From: Prosthecobacter sp.
GTDB lineage: Bacteria > Verrucomicrobiota > Verrucomicrobiia > Verrucomicrobiales > Verrucomicrobiaceae
DNA: 45,004 bases
Assembly (NCBI RefSeq): GCF_014879935.1
Contig: NZ_JACSRD010000098.1
Span: forward strand, 1 to 45,004
Direction of reading: 5' to 3'
Within the stretch, counting starts at the first letter, position 1; every line of letters starts with the position of its first letter. The notes beneath the pieces were generated by a model that had not been told where the DNA came from, made no database searches, and saw only the letters and a program-made list of their open reading frames with translations. The position numbers and the translations under genes were made by a program. Shown piece after piece: positions 32,815 through 41,286 of the stretch.

Positions 32815-34509
32815 TTAGAAGTTATAATTGAAACCGATGATCACACGTGACTGTGTCGAATCGTTGTTCACGCCACGGCTGTCAGTGATAAAGTAACGAT
32901 ACCCGAGGTTGATGCCTGCTTTCGAAGAAAGCGTATAATTGAGGTCCACTGAGAAGCCGTGCTGGTCGGAATCCTGGGCAATGGCAACGGAATCAGCGCG
33001 CCCCCAGTGATAGCCAGTGCCGAGGCGAAGTTTGGAGGTCAGTTGATGCGTGTAGTAAAAGTCTAGACCATACTGCGTGATATCGAATTGAGCCCCCGGG
33101 AAGGCAGGGTTGGTGAACGAGGGCTCAGCGCGTTCGTAGTATCCCGAAAGGGAGAAACGGCCGCCTTTCCAGGCCACCATCGAAAGGCCGTAGTTGATAA
33201 AGTTTGCTGTGATATAGTTGGATGCCAGATTGATCGACGATTCATGCCCAAGGGTAAGCGTGTGGCTGAAGCGTGCGTTTAACTGATTGGTCACCGTGAA
33301 TGTGTAGTAATAACCGTTGAGGTCGGTTGTGTCCCCAGGACCGGCAGGCGCGATCACCGTGGGGTCTTCGAAGTTAAAAATCTGCAAACCGCCAGCCAGT
33401 TTCACGGAAGTCGATTTCCCGATCGGAACGCTGACAAACATGCCCCAGTTGAACATTGTCGCGTCGTTCAGGGTCGGTTCGTCATAATCCAGGAGTGAAA
33501 CGCCGCCTTCGGTGCCAAGAATCCATGTCGCAGTCGGGCTGTACGTCAGCGACGCATGAAGAGAGTTCATTGTGCGATTGAACTGGCTGTTGGCGCTGTC
33601 GAGCGCCTTGGAAATGGTGTTCGTGTAGTTAACCGCAAGAGCCCAAGCGGAGTTGATCTGCCAATTCGCAGCAATACCGAAGTCATTCTGGAAGACACCG
33701 AAGCTGCTATTATTGGCCGCCCCAATGAACGCGTTGTTCACCGCAGGGCGCACGGAGACACGATCATAAATGGTAATGTACACTGGACCTGCCTTGATAT
33801 CGAATGCCAGGGTGCTTCCAGGCAGGATGTTCAAAAGATAGTTGCCATTGCCGTAGGCCGCCAGCTCAGGGTGGTCAAAGTAGTGGTCCACTCCAATGCC
33901 AGCAGTCAAGCTGAGAACATTGTTCTGGGTGATGCGATAGTTGGCACTGACGTTCAGAAGCGTGCTGCTGATCACATCCGAAACCGCAACCGGCGTGCGC
34001 CTGACGTTGCTGTTGTATTCAAAGGCCTGATACAAACCCAATCCCACATTCACCGGACCCAGGCGCATATTTCGCTTCCCGGACATGAACGGGTCAGAGG
34101 TATAGGTCGGCGCGAAATAGCTCAATGCCTGTGAGTACTGCCCAGAGTAGCTGGTATAATCACCCACTGAACGTGCTGCGAATGCAGAACTGCCGCTTCG
34201 AACCGAAGGCTGGGAGATTTCACGATCAGATCGCAAAAGCTGCTGGAGGCTCTGGAAGCCTTCCTGGTCTTCCTGGCTCACGTAAGCACCTTTCTCGTAA
34301 TCGTAAACCACGTCGCCACTTCGAGCAGCGGGCGCGCTCTTTTTCATCTGACTGGAACGATTACGAAAGTCATTGAAGAAGTTGCTGGTTTGCGACGGCG
34401 AAACGCCATACTGGGCGTGAAGCTGCTGTGGGACCAAGCAGGCAGCCGCAACGGCCAGAAGAAGCAAGTGGAAGCTGTGGGAGGCCGAACGAGAGTGTGT
34501 GATCAGCAT
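32815..34509 (-). CDS. Outer-membrane beta-barrel protein of the exopolysaccharide module
   Basis: About 564 residues from ATG 34509, where a signal peptide begins (HLLLLAVAAACLVPQQLHAQ). From about residue 130 the sequence is made of alternating polar/aromatic strands separated by short turns (for example LNVSANYRITQNNVLSLTAG, FDITQYGLDFYYTHQL) and it ends in IIGFNYNF, the C-terminal Phe typical of Omp85-assembled barrels. Such barrels are found next to Wza-like and Wzc-like genes in PVC and other bacteria and may form the polymer exit. The frame stays open to 34554, but the later ATG gives a normal signal peptide. Confidence 0.85.
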   Translation of the reverse strand: MLITHSRSASHSFHLLLLAVAAACLVPQQLHAQYGVSPSQTSNFFNDFRNRSSQMKKSAPAARSGDVVYDYEKGAYVSQEDQEGFQSLQQLLRSDREISQPSVRSGSSAFAARSVGDYTSYSGQYSQALSYFAPTYTSDPFMSGKRNMRLGPVNVGLGLYQAFEYNSNVRRTPVAVSDVISSTLLNVSANYRITQNNVLSLTAGIGVDHYFDHPELAAYGNGNYLLNILPGSTLAFDIKAGPVYITIYDRVSVRPAVNNAFIGAANNSSFGVFQNDFGIAANWQINSAWALAVNYTNTISKALDSANSQFNRTMNSLHASLTYSPTATWILGTEGGVSLLDYDEPTLNDATMFNWGMFVSVPIGKSTSVKLAGGLQIFNFEDPTVIAPAGPGDTTDLNGYYYTFTVTNQLNARFSHTLTLGHESSINLASNYITANFINYGLSMVAWKGGRFSLSGYYERAEPSFTNPAFPGAQFDITQYGLDFYYTHQLTSKLRLGTGYHWGRADSVAIAQDSDQHGFSVDLNYTLSSKAGINLGYRYFITDSRGVNNDSTQSRVIIGFNYNF

Positions 34510-35034
34510 GACGGGAACGGGAGAGGTTGGAACTTTAAAAACCGATAGAAGCAATTTTGCGAGCCTTTGTCCATATTAAAATTGACTACTTTTTGCCACT
34601 TTCACTCGCTTCATTATCAATCAGATGGACCGCAAAAATCTCGCGTCGGGCTGAAACTCGGGCAGCAGAGCTTAGCTGGCCTCTGAAAACACCGGCCGCT
34701 CCGGCTCCGAAACTACCCCAAGCCGTTCTTCAGGAGGATGGCATCCGCTCAGAGCCGTTCCCTGCGTCGGAAATCAAATTCCAATTGCACCTCACGCACC
34801 ACGGCTTTGTCCCAACCTCGCCGGGGACGCACTTCCCCCGTCATCTGGGGTGTCAGCAAATGATGGAGCCGGGAGAGGAGCCGATGGAGAGTTGGACGCT
34901 TTGAATTCATGACAACCGGAGCAGATGGTGCGCAGAAGCGCGTTAAAGCATGTTCCATCGAACAGTTCAACAATTATGTTCACGTGAACAATTTTGGTTA
35001 TTTCGGTTTCTCGGCGCTCATTGCAGAATATTGA
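34510..35034. other. Intergenic region upstream of the exopolysaccharide module
   Basis: 525 bp between the barrel gene and the ComEB-like gene, which are divergent. The part nearest the barrel gene (34545-34620) is AT-rich for this genome and contains TAATAT on the minus strand near 34570-34580, a plausible -10 element with no good -35 at 17 bp. The rest holds one weak small frame (34749-34910, minus) and a plus-strand frame at 34557-34904 that looks non-coding. It is the most likely site of regulation for exopolysaccharide export. Confidence 0.5.
34749..34910 (-). CDS. Possible small basic protein (53 residues)
   Basis: From ATG 34910 the frame reads MNSKRPTLHRLLSRLHHLL, then TGEVRPRRGWDKAVVREVQL and EFDFRRRERL. 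It is rich in Arg and Leu and has an ordered alternation of basic and hydrophobic residues, but there is no recognisable domain, clear ribosome-binding site or partner. It lies inside a 525-bp intergenic region. Confidence 0.35.
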   Translation of the reverse strand: MNSKRPTLHRLLSRLHHLLTPQMTGEVRPRRGWDKAVVREVQLEFDFRRRERL

Positions 35035-35511
35035 ATGAGCATGCTTCCAAAAGCCCTCCCGGCGCTCACGCGTCTCTCGATTCCCGAATACGCCATGGCG
35101 CTCGCGCATGTGGCCAGCCTCCGGTCGGAGGACCCGTTTAGAAAAGTCGGTGCCGTCGCGATCGACTTCGACAATCGAGTGATCGGCACCGCTTACAACG
35201 GCCTGGCACCCGGCTATAATGCTGACACGGAGTTCTGGGCGGATCGGGACGCAAGAAGGAAATACATGCTTCATGCGGAGGTGAACCTCTGCAGCCTGTT
35301 CACCCGTGGAAACGTCAAACTCGTGGCCTGCACCACCAAGCCCTGCACCAGTTGCATGCAGATGCTCTGTGCTTACGGAGTCAAAGAAGTCTATTTCGGC
35401 GAAGACTACCCGGAATCCGAAGCAGATGCGATCGCCGCACGATACGGCATTCCACTGGTGAAACTCACCGACTTCCCTCAAGTCATCCCGGCAAGCCGCG
35501 ACATGAGCTGA
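35035..35511 (+). CDS. Deoxycytidylate-deaminase-like protein (ComEB family)
   Basis: 158 residues. The cytidine/deoxycytidylate deaminase zinc site is present: H80-A-E82 in LHAEVNLC, and C104 and C107 in KPCTSCMQML. KVGAVAID (37-44) and the GTAYNGLAPGY region match the dCMP-deaminase fold; a substrate-specific reading (dCMP, or riboflavin-like) is not possible. It converts a cytosine-containing substrate to the uracil form. It converges with the Gfo/Idh gene at a 5-bp gap. The N-terminal MSML is a double start; the first ATG was used. Confidence 0.88.
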   Translation: MSMLPKALPALTRLSIPEYAMALAHVASLRSEDPFRKVGAVAIDFDNRVIGTAYNGLAPGYNADTEFWADRDARRKYMLHAEVNLCSLFTRGNVKLVACTTKPCTSCMQMLCAYGVKEVYFGEDYPESEADAIAARYGIPLVKLTDFPQVIPASRDMS

Positions 35512-35516
35512 CTGGT

Positions 35517-36638
35517 TCAGAGAACCGTGACGCACCCCTTGGACTGTGATTCAAGGGCAGCCGCAAAGATCTCCTGCGTGGACACAGCCTCCTCGACCGT
35601 GGCACAGCCACACCTCGCGCCGAGCAGGCCTTCCCGTTCCATCAAGAACGCGGCCCACATCTGCTGAATGATGTCTGGAAAGCCCGGCTCAAAAATGCCG
35701 CCAGTCACCGTCTTGAAGGGAGTGCTGAATCCGAGGTCGGTCTGTTTCCAAAACTGCTCTTTTCCGTTCTCGAACAGCCAGAGTGTCTTCGGCTCTTTGG
35801 TGCTGTAGCGGACGCCACCCTCTGTGCCGAGCACCTCAATGAACCAGGTGTTCGTCTCGCCTGGCGCCATGCGTTTCATTTCCAGTCGCAGCGGGACTTC
35901 GTGGCCGTGGATGTCGGTCCAGCAATGCAGCAAGGCATTGTCCCAAGTGTCGCAGACCGAAAAACCGCCCTTTCCATCCGGCCGCTCCGGGTAGCCTTTC
36001 TGAAGCTGGGCGAACAACCGCCGTGGGTGCCAGCCGAGGCGTAGCGGGATGTGGCAGGCATGCATGCCCAAATCTCCCAAGACCCCGATCTCGCCGCACG
36101 TGGCCGACTTGCGCTTCCAATTCGCAGGCTTGGACGCGTCAAGATCACTGCTGTGATGAAACCCGGCCACCACCTCCAAGATGCGGCCGAGCTTTCCACT
36201 CGTGACCGCCTGCATGACGCGCTGGGCGCCAGGCATGAAGGGAAACTCCGAACTGCAACGCACGAAACGCCCCGAAGCCTCCGCCGCTGCTGCAATCCGC
36301 CGTGCCGAGGCAAGATCAATGCCAAACGGTTTTTCAGCGAAGAGGTCTTTGCCAGCCGCCAGCACATCACAGTAGATTTTTTCGTGCAGGTTGTGAGGAA
36401 CGGCGACATAAACCACCTCCACGGCCGGATTCGCCAGAAGCTCGTGGTAGTCACCTGTGATCTGGGCGCAGGATGGAATGCGTTGAAACCAATTCCTGAC
36501 ATCCTCCACCAAGTCGGCCACAGCCACCAGTTCGGGCATCACCTCCACATCCGTCAAGGCACACCAGCGGGCAAATGCGCTGGCCATTTCCCGCCCCATG
36601 AGGCCGCCACCAATGATTCCTATGCCGACTTTCTTCAT
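35517..36638 (-). CDS. Gfo/Idh/MocA family NAD(P)-dependent oxidoreductase
   Basis: 373 residues. The Rossmann GIIGGGLMGREMAS motif starts the protein, EVVYVAVPHNLHEKI follows and the family EKPFGIDLASARR segment (Lys for substrate) lies at about 99-111. The C-terminal half has the usual beta-sheet domain (LGDLGMHACHIPLRLGW, with Asp and His near the active site). It oxidises or reduces a sugar or inositol derivative; the exact substrate is unclear. It starts 21 bp after gmd on the same strand, so it is probably part of a nucleotide-sugar or surface-glycan pathway. Confidence 0.88.
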   Translation of the reverse strand: MKKVGIGIIGGGLMGREMASAFARWCALTDVEVMPELVAVADLVEDVRNWFQRIPSCAQITGDYHELLANPAVEVVYVAVPHNLHEKIYCDVLAAGKDLFAEKPFGIDLASARRIAAAAEASGRFVRCSSEFPFMPGAQRVMQAVTSGKLGRILEVVAGFHHSSDLDASKPANWKRKSATCGEIGVLGDLGMHACHIPLRLGWHPRRLFAQLQKGYPERPDGKGGFSVCDTWDNALLHCWTDIHGHEVPLRLEMKRMAPGETNTWFIEVLGTEGGVRYSTKEPKTLWLFENGKEQFWKQTDLGFSTPFKTVTGGIFEPGFPDIIQQMWAAFLMEREGLLGARCGCATVEEAVSTQEIFAAALESQSKGCVTVL

Positions 36639-36659
36639 GCGAAGTGAATGAGTGAGAGG

Positions 36660-37682
36660 TTAGAGTTCTGCTGTCGCGTTTTTCACGGCAAGTTCGTGCC
36701 CGGCCAGCTTCAAATCGGCCTCCACCATGATCTTCACGAGTTCCTTGAACTTCACCTTCGGCTCCCAGCCCAGTTTCGTGCGGGCCTTGGCAGGATCCCC
36801 GATCAGAAGATCGACCTCGGCCGGGCGCTCATAACGCGCGTCGTATTTGACGTGCTCCTCCCAATCCAGACCGAGCAGGCCAAACGTCTCCTGCACAAAT
36901 TCGCGGACGCTGTGGGTCTCGTTCGTCGCAATGACATAGTCGTCCGGTTCATCCTGCCGAAGCATCATCCACATCATCTCCACATAGTCCTTGGCGTAAC
37001 CCCAGTCACGCTTGGCGTCCATGTTGCCGAGAAACAGTTTTTCCTGCAGCCCGACTTTGATGCGGGTCGCGGCACGCGTGATTTTGCGAGTCACAAAAGT
37101 CTCGCCACGTCGTGGCGACTCGTGATTGAAAAGAATCCCGCTGCTCGCATGCAGGCCGTAGCTCTCGCGATAGTTCACCGTCAGCCAGTGCCCGTAAACC
37201 TTCGCGCAGGCATACGGTGAACGAGGCCAGAACGGCGTCGTTTCCGTCTGTGGCACCGCCTGCACCTTGCCAAACATCTCTGAGGATGAAGCCTGGTAAA
37301 AGCGCACTTTTCCCACCAGCCCTGTTTCCCGGATCGCTTCCAGGATGCGTTGTGTACCCAGGCCCACGATGTCCCCGGTCGATTCCGGCACGTCAAACGA
37401 CACCCGTACATGGCTTTGAGCCCCCAAGTTATAAACCTCGTCGGGCCGCAGTTCATAGAGCAGCTTCACCAAGGCCACGGAATCCATCAAATCCCCATAG
37501 TGAAGGTGCAGCCGGTCCGCCGGCAGATGCGACTCCGGTCGGAACAGGTGCTCCAGGCGTCCAGTGTTGAATGAGGAAGCGCGACGAATGATGCCATGCA
37601 CCTCGTACCCCTTCTCCAGGAGCAATTCAGTGAGATAGGATCCATCCTGCCCGGTGATTCCGGTGATTAGCGCTTTCTTCAT
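36660..37682 (-). CDS. gmd: GDP-mannose 4,6-dehydratase
   Basis: 340 residues from ATG 37682. It converts GDP-mannose to GDP-4-dehydro-6-deoxy-mannose, the precursor of fucose, rhamnose and perosamine-type sugars. The SDR motif [10 protein letters not shown] (8-17), [20 protein letters not shown] and [12 protein letters not shown] with the catalytic Tyr and Lys are present, as are [31 protein letters not shown] and NETHSVREF, typical of Gmd. The open frame reaches 37715, but the later ATG is in the normal position. No GDP-fucose synthase or other deoxysugar enzyme lies adjacent; the Gfo/Idh protein may act on a related product. Confidence 0.96.
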   Translation of the reverse strand: MKKALITGITGQDGSYLTELLLEKGYEVHGIIRRASSFNTGRLEHLFRPESHLPADRLHLHYGDLMDSVALVKLLYELRPDEVYNLGAQSHVRVSFDVPESTGDIVGLGTQRILEAIRETGLVGKVRFYQASSSEMFGKVQAVPQTETTPFWPRSPYACAKVYGHWLTVNYRESYGLHASSGILFNHESPRRGETFVTRKITRAATRIKVGLQEKLFLGNMDAKRDWGYAKDYVEMMWMMLRQDEPDDYVIATNETHSVREFVQETFGLLGLDWEEHVKYDARYERPAEVDLLIGDPAKARTKLGWEPKVKFKELVKIMVEADLKLAGHELAVKNATAEL

Positions 37683-37813
37683 GGTCAAAAATGAGCGCCG
37701 ATGAGACAGTACCACCCCCGATTCCGCAAGGGGAAAAGCGGGAACATATCAGTTGCGTCATGCCCGCGTTCCCTTATTCTCCGCCCCTCCGAAAAATCAG
37801 CCCCTGCCTTCCC

Positions 37814-38014
37814 ATGAGAGCCGACCTCGTCGAACAAGCCGCGCAAATCGTCAAAGACCCGCCCATCCTGATCAACATGGTGTCCAAGCGCGTCCGTCAG
37901 ATCGCCCAGGGCCGTCCGCCGCTGGTCGAACGCCGTCCCGGTCTGCGAGAGGCGGACCTCGCTCTCCTCGAGATTATCCAGGGCAAGATCACCGTGGCCA
38001 GCACCGACGACTGA
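37814..38014 (+). CDS. rpoZ: RNA polymerase omega subunit
   Basis: 66 residues from ATG 37814, a normal omega length. MVSKRVRQIAQGRPPLVE (22-39) and ADLALLEIIQGKIT (about 47-60) match the conserved helices of omega, which binds the beta-prime C-terminus and helps assemble the enzyme. It diverges from gmd and is followed by a strong intrinsic terminator. Smaller overlapping frames at 37691 and 37753 are shadows. Confidence 0.9.
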   Translation: MRADLVEQAAQIVKDPPILINMVSKRVRQIAQGRPPLVERRPGLREADLALLEIIQGKITVASTDD

Positions 38015-38041
38015 TCTCACCGGCGGCATCGCTTTTCCCCG

Positions 38042-38074
38042 TGGGTTCCATGCGACACATGGAACCCATTTTTT
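38042..38074 (+). terminator. Intrinsic terminator after rpoZ
   Basis: A perfect 11-bp stem TGGGTTCCATG / CATGGAACCCA with a CGACA loop followed by TTTTTT. It begins 27 bp after the rpoZ stop and ends about 30 bp before the smpB start, leaving little room for an smpB promoter. Confidence 0.95.
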
Positions 38075-38104
38075 GTACTCTCCCTCCATCGACCGCCCTC
38101 GTTT

Positions 38105-38596
38105 GTGAACCGCGACCCGAAAACCACGGCTCCGTTGAAGGAGATTGCGACCAATCGCAAGGCTCCACGTGACTTTCACATCCTCGAGAAATACGAGGCG
38201 GGCGTTGAATTGCGTGGCACGGAGGTCAAATCGATCCGGTTGGGGAAGTTGAACATCTCCGATGCCTTCGCCCGCGTCGAACGCGGCCAGGTCTGGCTCT
38301 ACGGCTGCGACATTCAGCAGTATGAGAAGGCCAGCCACGAGACCCATGAGCCCCGCCGCTCCCGACGGCTCCTGCTGCACAAGAACGAGATCATGAAACT
38401 CCTGGCGGCCACCCAGCAGAAGGGCCTCGCCCTACCCGTTTTGCGGGCCTACTGGAAAGGGCCTCGAATCAAAATGGAACTCGGGGTCGGCAAAGGCAAA
38501 AACAAAGGCGACCAACGTCAGGATTTGAAGGCCAAGGCCGAAAACAGGGAGGCGGCCCGTGTGGTCGCCAGTTTCAACGACCGCCACCGGCATTGA
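38105..38596 (+). CDS. smpB: SsrA-binding protein
   Basis: 163 residues from a GTG start, normal SmpB length. It binds tmRNA and delivers it to stalled ribosomes in trans-translation. FHILEKYEAGVELRGTEVKSIR (22-43), NISDAFARVERGQVWLYGCDI (49-69) and the basic tail GKGKNKGDQRQDLKAKAENREAAR (about 128-151), which reaches the decoding site, are all present. No tmRNA gene was found beside it. Confidence 0.96.
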   Translation: MNRDPKTTAPLKEIATNRKAPRDFHILEKYEAGVELRGTEVKSIRLGKLNISDAFARVERGQVWLYGCDIQQYEKASHETHEPRRSRRLLLHKNEIMKLLAATQQKGLALPVLRAYWKGPRIKMELGVGKGKNKGDQRQDLKAKAENREAARVVASFNDRHRH

Positions 38597-38600
38597 TCGG

Positions 38601-38876
38601 TCATGGCTCAGGCGGTTGGGGAACGTTTCGAGCGGGCTCGGCCGACGGGTTGACCGGGGGCAGATCAGCCTCCTCAATGATGGCCTTTTTGAGCTCTGCT
38701 TCTCGTATGGCAGCCGCCTCTTTCAGCGCGGCGGTGCGTCGATCAGCCTCCTCCCGGAGTTGAATGGCCCGGCGCTCCTCCTCCGGGTCCATTTTTGGCG
38801 GCGGCGGTGGTTCCTTGCGGCAGGACATCGACAGGACAACGATCAGCCCCAGTCCAGAAAGAGAGAGCAGCTTCAT
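38601..38876 (-). CDS. Small Pro/Glu/Arg-rich lipoprotein
   Basis: 91 residues. A signal peptide ends in the lipobox-like LSMSC with Cys19 as lipidation site. The mature part begins RKEPPPPPKMDPEEERR and then forms a charged helix (AIQLREEADRRTAALKEAAAIREAELKKAIIEE), with a Pro-rich C-terminus. No enzymatic domain. It may be a periplasmic linker. It converges with smpB at a 4-bp gap. Lnt in this window could modify it. Confidence 0.75.
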   Translation of the reverse strand: MKLLSLSGLGLIVVLSMSCRKEPPPPPKMDPEEERRAIQLREEADRRTAALKEAAAIREAELKKAIIEEADLPPVNPSAEPARNVPQPPEP

Positions 38877-38966
38877 GGCGGCAGGTTTTGCAAGGATACG
38901 CCCTTAGCCTGCGGCCAAATGCCTCAAAATGCGCCTCAAACCATGAAAGGCGCATCATTCTGGAGG

Positions 38967-39052
38967 TGGTGCCGGTGGTCGGACTCGAACCGACACGGGG
39001 GATGCCCACAAGATTTTGAGTCTAGCGCGTCTACCAATTTCACCACACCGGC
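38967..39052 (-). tRNA. tRNA-Leu (CAA), with encoded CCA
   Basis: 86 nt on the minus strand. Acceptor GCCGGTG (rc of 39046-39052) pairs with CACCGGC (38971-38977), discriminator A and CCA follow. The D-arm holds AAATTGGTAGACGC; the anticodon loop is CTCAAAA with CAA; a long variable arm marks a type II tRNA; the T-arm is GTCGG-TTCGAGT-CCGAC. The anticodon stem CTAGA/TCTTG has one U-U mismatch at the 28:42 pair. Confidence 0.95.
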
Positions 39053-39077
39053 GTGTGCCTCGCAGAAGAAGCGGCCG

Positions 39078-39695
39078 TTAAATAGCGGGCTCATGGATGG
39101 TTTGCAAGGCTTTTGGCGGACCAAGAATCGCCTGCATCAAAATCGCCTGCCGCATCAAGGCTGGATCGCTACGCATGCCCTGCAACTTTGCCAGCATCGA
39201 GTCCCCGCTGACTGGAGGCTCGGCAGCCGGAGCAGCAATGACTGGAGCCCGTTCCCGCGGCCTGGCTGCTGCCTCCGAAACAGCCTTTGCAGAACTCGCT
39301 GCCAAGGCTCCCCGGACGGAGCGCTGCTGAGGCATGGGGGGCGGCTTGCTCACGGGTCTGGCAGGCGCCGGCCTTTCGGGACGCTGCGCTGCCTCCTTCA
39401 GCTCCTCCCAGGCCTTTCGTACTTCCGCCCACGGTGACTCAACTGGGCCGGCAGGTGCTTGTGGAACTGGCGGCGGGCCTTCCTGGCCGGTTTGCCGACG
39501 CCAGGCGGCTTCCCGCATGCGTCGCTCTTCAGGATCGATGTCTTCAGCAGGGGGCGCGGAGGCACGCTTCTGCTGCCAGTTTTCCCACAGCCATTTGATG
39601 AAGCCAAAAATGACCGCCATGACGATGATCGCCACCTGCACGGGATCAAAGTCACTTCGCATCATCAGCGGGGGCATGGCAGCCGTCGGGATCAT
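39078..39695 (-). CDS. FloA-linked membrane protein, Pro/Ala-rich, function unknown
   Basis: 205 residues. A single membrane helix ([19 protein letters not shown], about 19-37) is followed by a Glu/Arg-rich region and a long Pro/Ala-rich stretch (about 75-170), with a compact C-terminal helix ([32 protein letters not shown]). No known domain. Its ATG overlaps the floA stop (ATGA, 39692-39695), so it is translationally coupled to floA and probably works at the same membrane platform. Confidence 0.7.
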   Translation of the reverse strand: MIPTAAMPPLMMRSDFDPVQVAIIVMAVIFGFIKWLWENWQQKRASAPPAEDIDPEERRMREAAWRRQTGQEGPPPVPQAPAGPVESPWAEVRKAWEELKEAAQRPERPAPARPVSKPPPMPQQRSVRGALAASSAKAVSEAAARPRERAPVIAAPAAEPPVSGDSMLAKLQGMRSDPALMRQAILMQAILGPPKALQTIHEPAI

Positions 39696-40711
39696 GGCGT
39701 CTTGCTTGCCGCAGGTGAGTCGCCTGCGATTTTCGCCCGCATGTCGGTGTCTGCGAGCACATTCTTATAGCGGGCGAAGTCCATGACGCCGATCTGGCCG
39801 TTGCGGAAGGCGTCGGAAATGGCCAGCGGCACCTGCGCCTCGGCCTCCACGACCTTGGCCCGCATCTCCTGGGTGCGTGCGGCCATTTCCTGTTCGAGGG
39901 CCACGGCTGCGGCACGGCGCATTTCGGCATTCGCCTGGGCGATCTTCTTGTCCGCCTCGGCCTGCTCCGTCTGCAGCTTCGCTCCGACGTTTTCCCCCAC
40001 ATCGACGTCGGCGATGTCGATGGAGAGAATTTCAAACGCCGTGCCGGCGTCGACGCCCTTGGCGAGCACAAGTTTCGAGATGCTGTCCGGGTTTTCGAGC
40101 ACGTCTTTGTAGGAACTGGCGGAGCCGATGCAGGTCACGATGCCTTCACCCACACGAGCGACGACCGTTTCCTCCGTGGCACCACCCACGAAGCGATCCA
40201 GGTTCGTGCGCACCGTCACACGGGCACGCACACGCAACGAGATGCCATCCTTGGCCACTGCGTCGATTTTTCCGCCCCGGCCCATGTCGGGATGCGGGCA
40301 GTCGATCACCTTCGGGTTGATGCTGGTGCGCACGGCCTCGAGCACGGTCTTGCCAGTGCCTTTGCACGCCAGGTCGATGGCGCAGGCGCGGTCAAAGTTC
40401 AGCGGGATGCCAGCCTTGTCCGAAGCGATCAGCGAGAGCACCACATGTGTCACATCCCCCCCTGCCAGGAAGTGCGCCTCAAGCTGGTCCGTCTCAATCG
40501 GGATGCCCGCCTTCGCCGCCGTGATGCGCGTATCGACGATGAGAGCGTTCGGCACACCGCGCAGCCACATGGCGAGCAGCGTGGTGAAACTCACCGGCGC
40601 ATTGGCGATGCGTGCCCGCAGCCATAGGTTGAAGAATTTCGCGACGATCAGGAACAGCACGAGGCCGACGATGATCGCGGCGCCGGCAATGAAAATCTCA
40701 AGGGTGGACAT
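39692..40711 (-). CDS. floA: Flotillin-like membrane-microdomain protein
   Basis: 339 residues. An N-terminal membrane hairpin ([26 protein letters not shown]) anchors it in the inner face of the membrane; the SPFH-like domain ([56 protein letters not shown]) and the coiled C-terminal part ([18 protein letters not shown]) match FloA/YqfA. FloA scaffolds membrane microdomains with NfeD-family partners. NfeD-like lies 39 bp upstream and the unknown membrane protein overlaps downstream. Confidence 0.93.
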   Translation of the reverse strand: MSTLEIFIAGAAIIVGLVLFLIVAKFFNLWLRARIANAPVSFTTLLAMWLRGVPNALIVDTRITAAKAGIPIETDQLEAHFLAGGDVTHVVLSLIASDKAGIPLNFDRACAIDLACKGTGKTVLEAVRTSINPKVIDCPHPDMGRGGKIDAVAKDGISLRVRARVTVRTNLDRFVGGATEETVVARVGEGIVTCIGSASSYKDVLENPDSISKLVLAKGVDAGTAFEILSIDIADVDVGENVGAKLQTEQAEADKKIAQANAEMRRAAAVALEQEMAARTQEMRAKVVEAEAQVPLAISDAFRNGQIGVMDFARYKNVLADTDMRAKIAGDSPAASKTP

Positions 40712-40750
40712 GATGAGTATGGGTGGAGGGTTGAGAATCTAAAACAGCAC

Positions 40751-41227
40751 TCAGACAGTGCGCACAAGCAAGTTTCCCGGCTCGGAGGCGATCACTTCAA
40801 CGCGGGTGCCCGCGGCGGCAATTCCACTTTGGCAGCGGACTTCGTAACGCCGCCCGCCGATCTCCGCACGGCCCAGCGGACGCAGTTCGCTGATCGCCAC
40901 GCCTTGCTGGCCGATCACGGCCGCGTTCGATCCGCCCACAGTCGAACCGACTGCTGCGGAGAGGGTGAACGTGCGCTGAAAGAACTTCACGGCAAACCAG
41001 CGCAGCCACGCCAGCATGATCGCCCCTGAACCCACGACAATCGCCAGCGCCAGAGCCAGCCGTGCACCGGAACTCCAGCCCGCCAGCTCCTCCGAGGCCA
41101 TGGTGAGCCATACAGCGGCCAGGATGGAGAGCGTCCCCAGAATTCCCGCCACCCATCCCGGGAGGAATGTCTCCAAGATCAGCAGGAAGATGCCGAACAA
41201 CGTGAGGATGGCGATGCTGGCGAGCAT
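40751..41227 (-). CDS. NfeD-family membrane protein
   Basis: 158 residues, the short NfeD form. Two to three N-terminal helices (IAILTLFGIFLLILETFLPGW, LGTLSILAAVWLTMAS, ALALAIVVGSGAIMLAWLRWF) are followed by an OB-fold domain (IGQQGVAISELRPLGRAEIGGRRYEV, then GTRVEVIASEPGNLLVRTV). Short NfeD proteins act with flotillins; the gene order nfeD-floA here supports that. The transglutaminase gene ends 59 bp upstream on the same strand. Confidence 0.9.
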   Translation of the reverse strand: MLASIAILTLFGIFLLILETFLPGWVAGILGTLSILAAVWLTMASEELAGWSSGARLALALAIVVGSGAIMLAWLRWFAVKFFQRTFTLSAAVGSTVGGSNAAVIGQQGVAISELRPLGRAEIGGRRYEVRCQSGIAAAGTRVEVIASEPGNLLVRTV

Positions 41228-41286
41228 GATCGCCCATGCTGAACGCTGGATCCCGGAGCGTCAACCTGTGATCCACCACCGCCTGC

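Noticed and set aside
34570-34620. Possible sigma-54 promoter (TGGCA on the minus strand)
   Set aside because: No TTGC element occurs at the required spacing downstream.
34557-34904. 115-codon plus-strand frame in the long intergenic region
   Set aside because: Mixed composition, no domain, and it spans the AT-rich presumed promoter region of the exopolysaccharide module.
38597-39077. tmRNA gene next to smpB
   Set aside because: The region is accounted for by a lipoprotein gene and tRNA-Leu; no alanine-tRNA-like ends were found.
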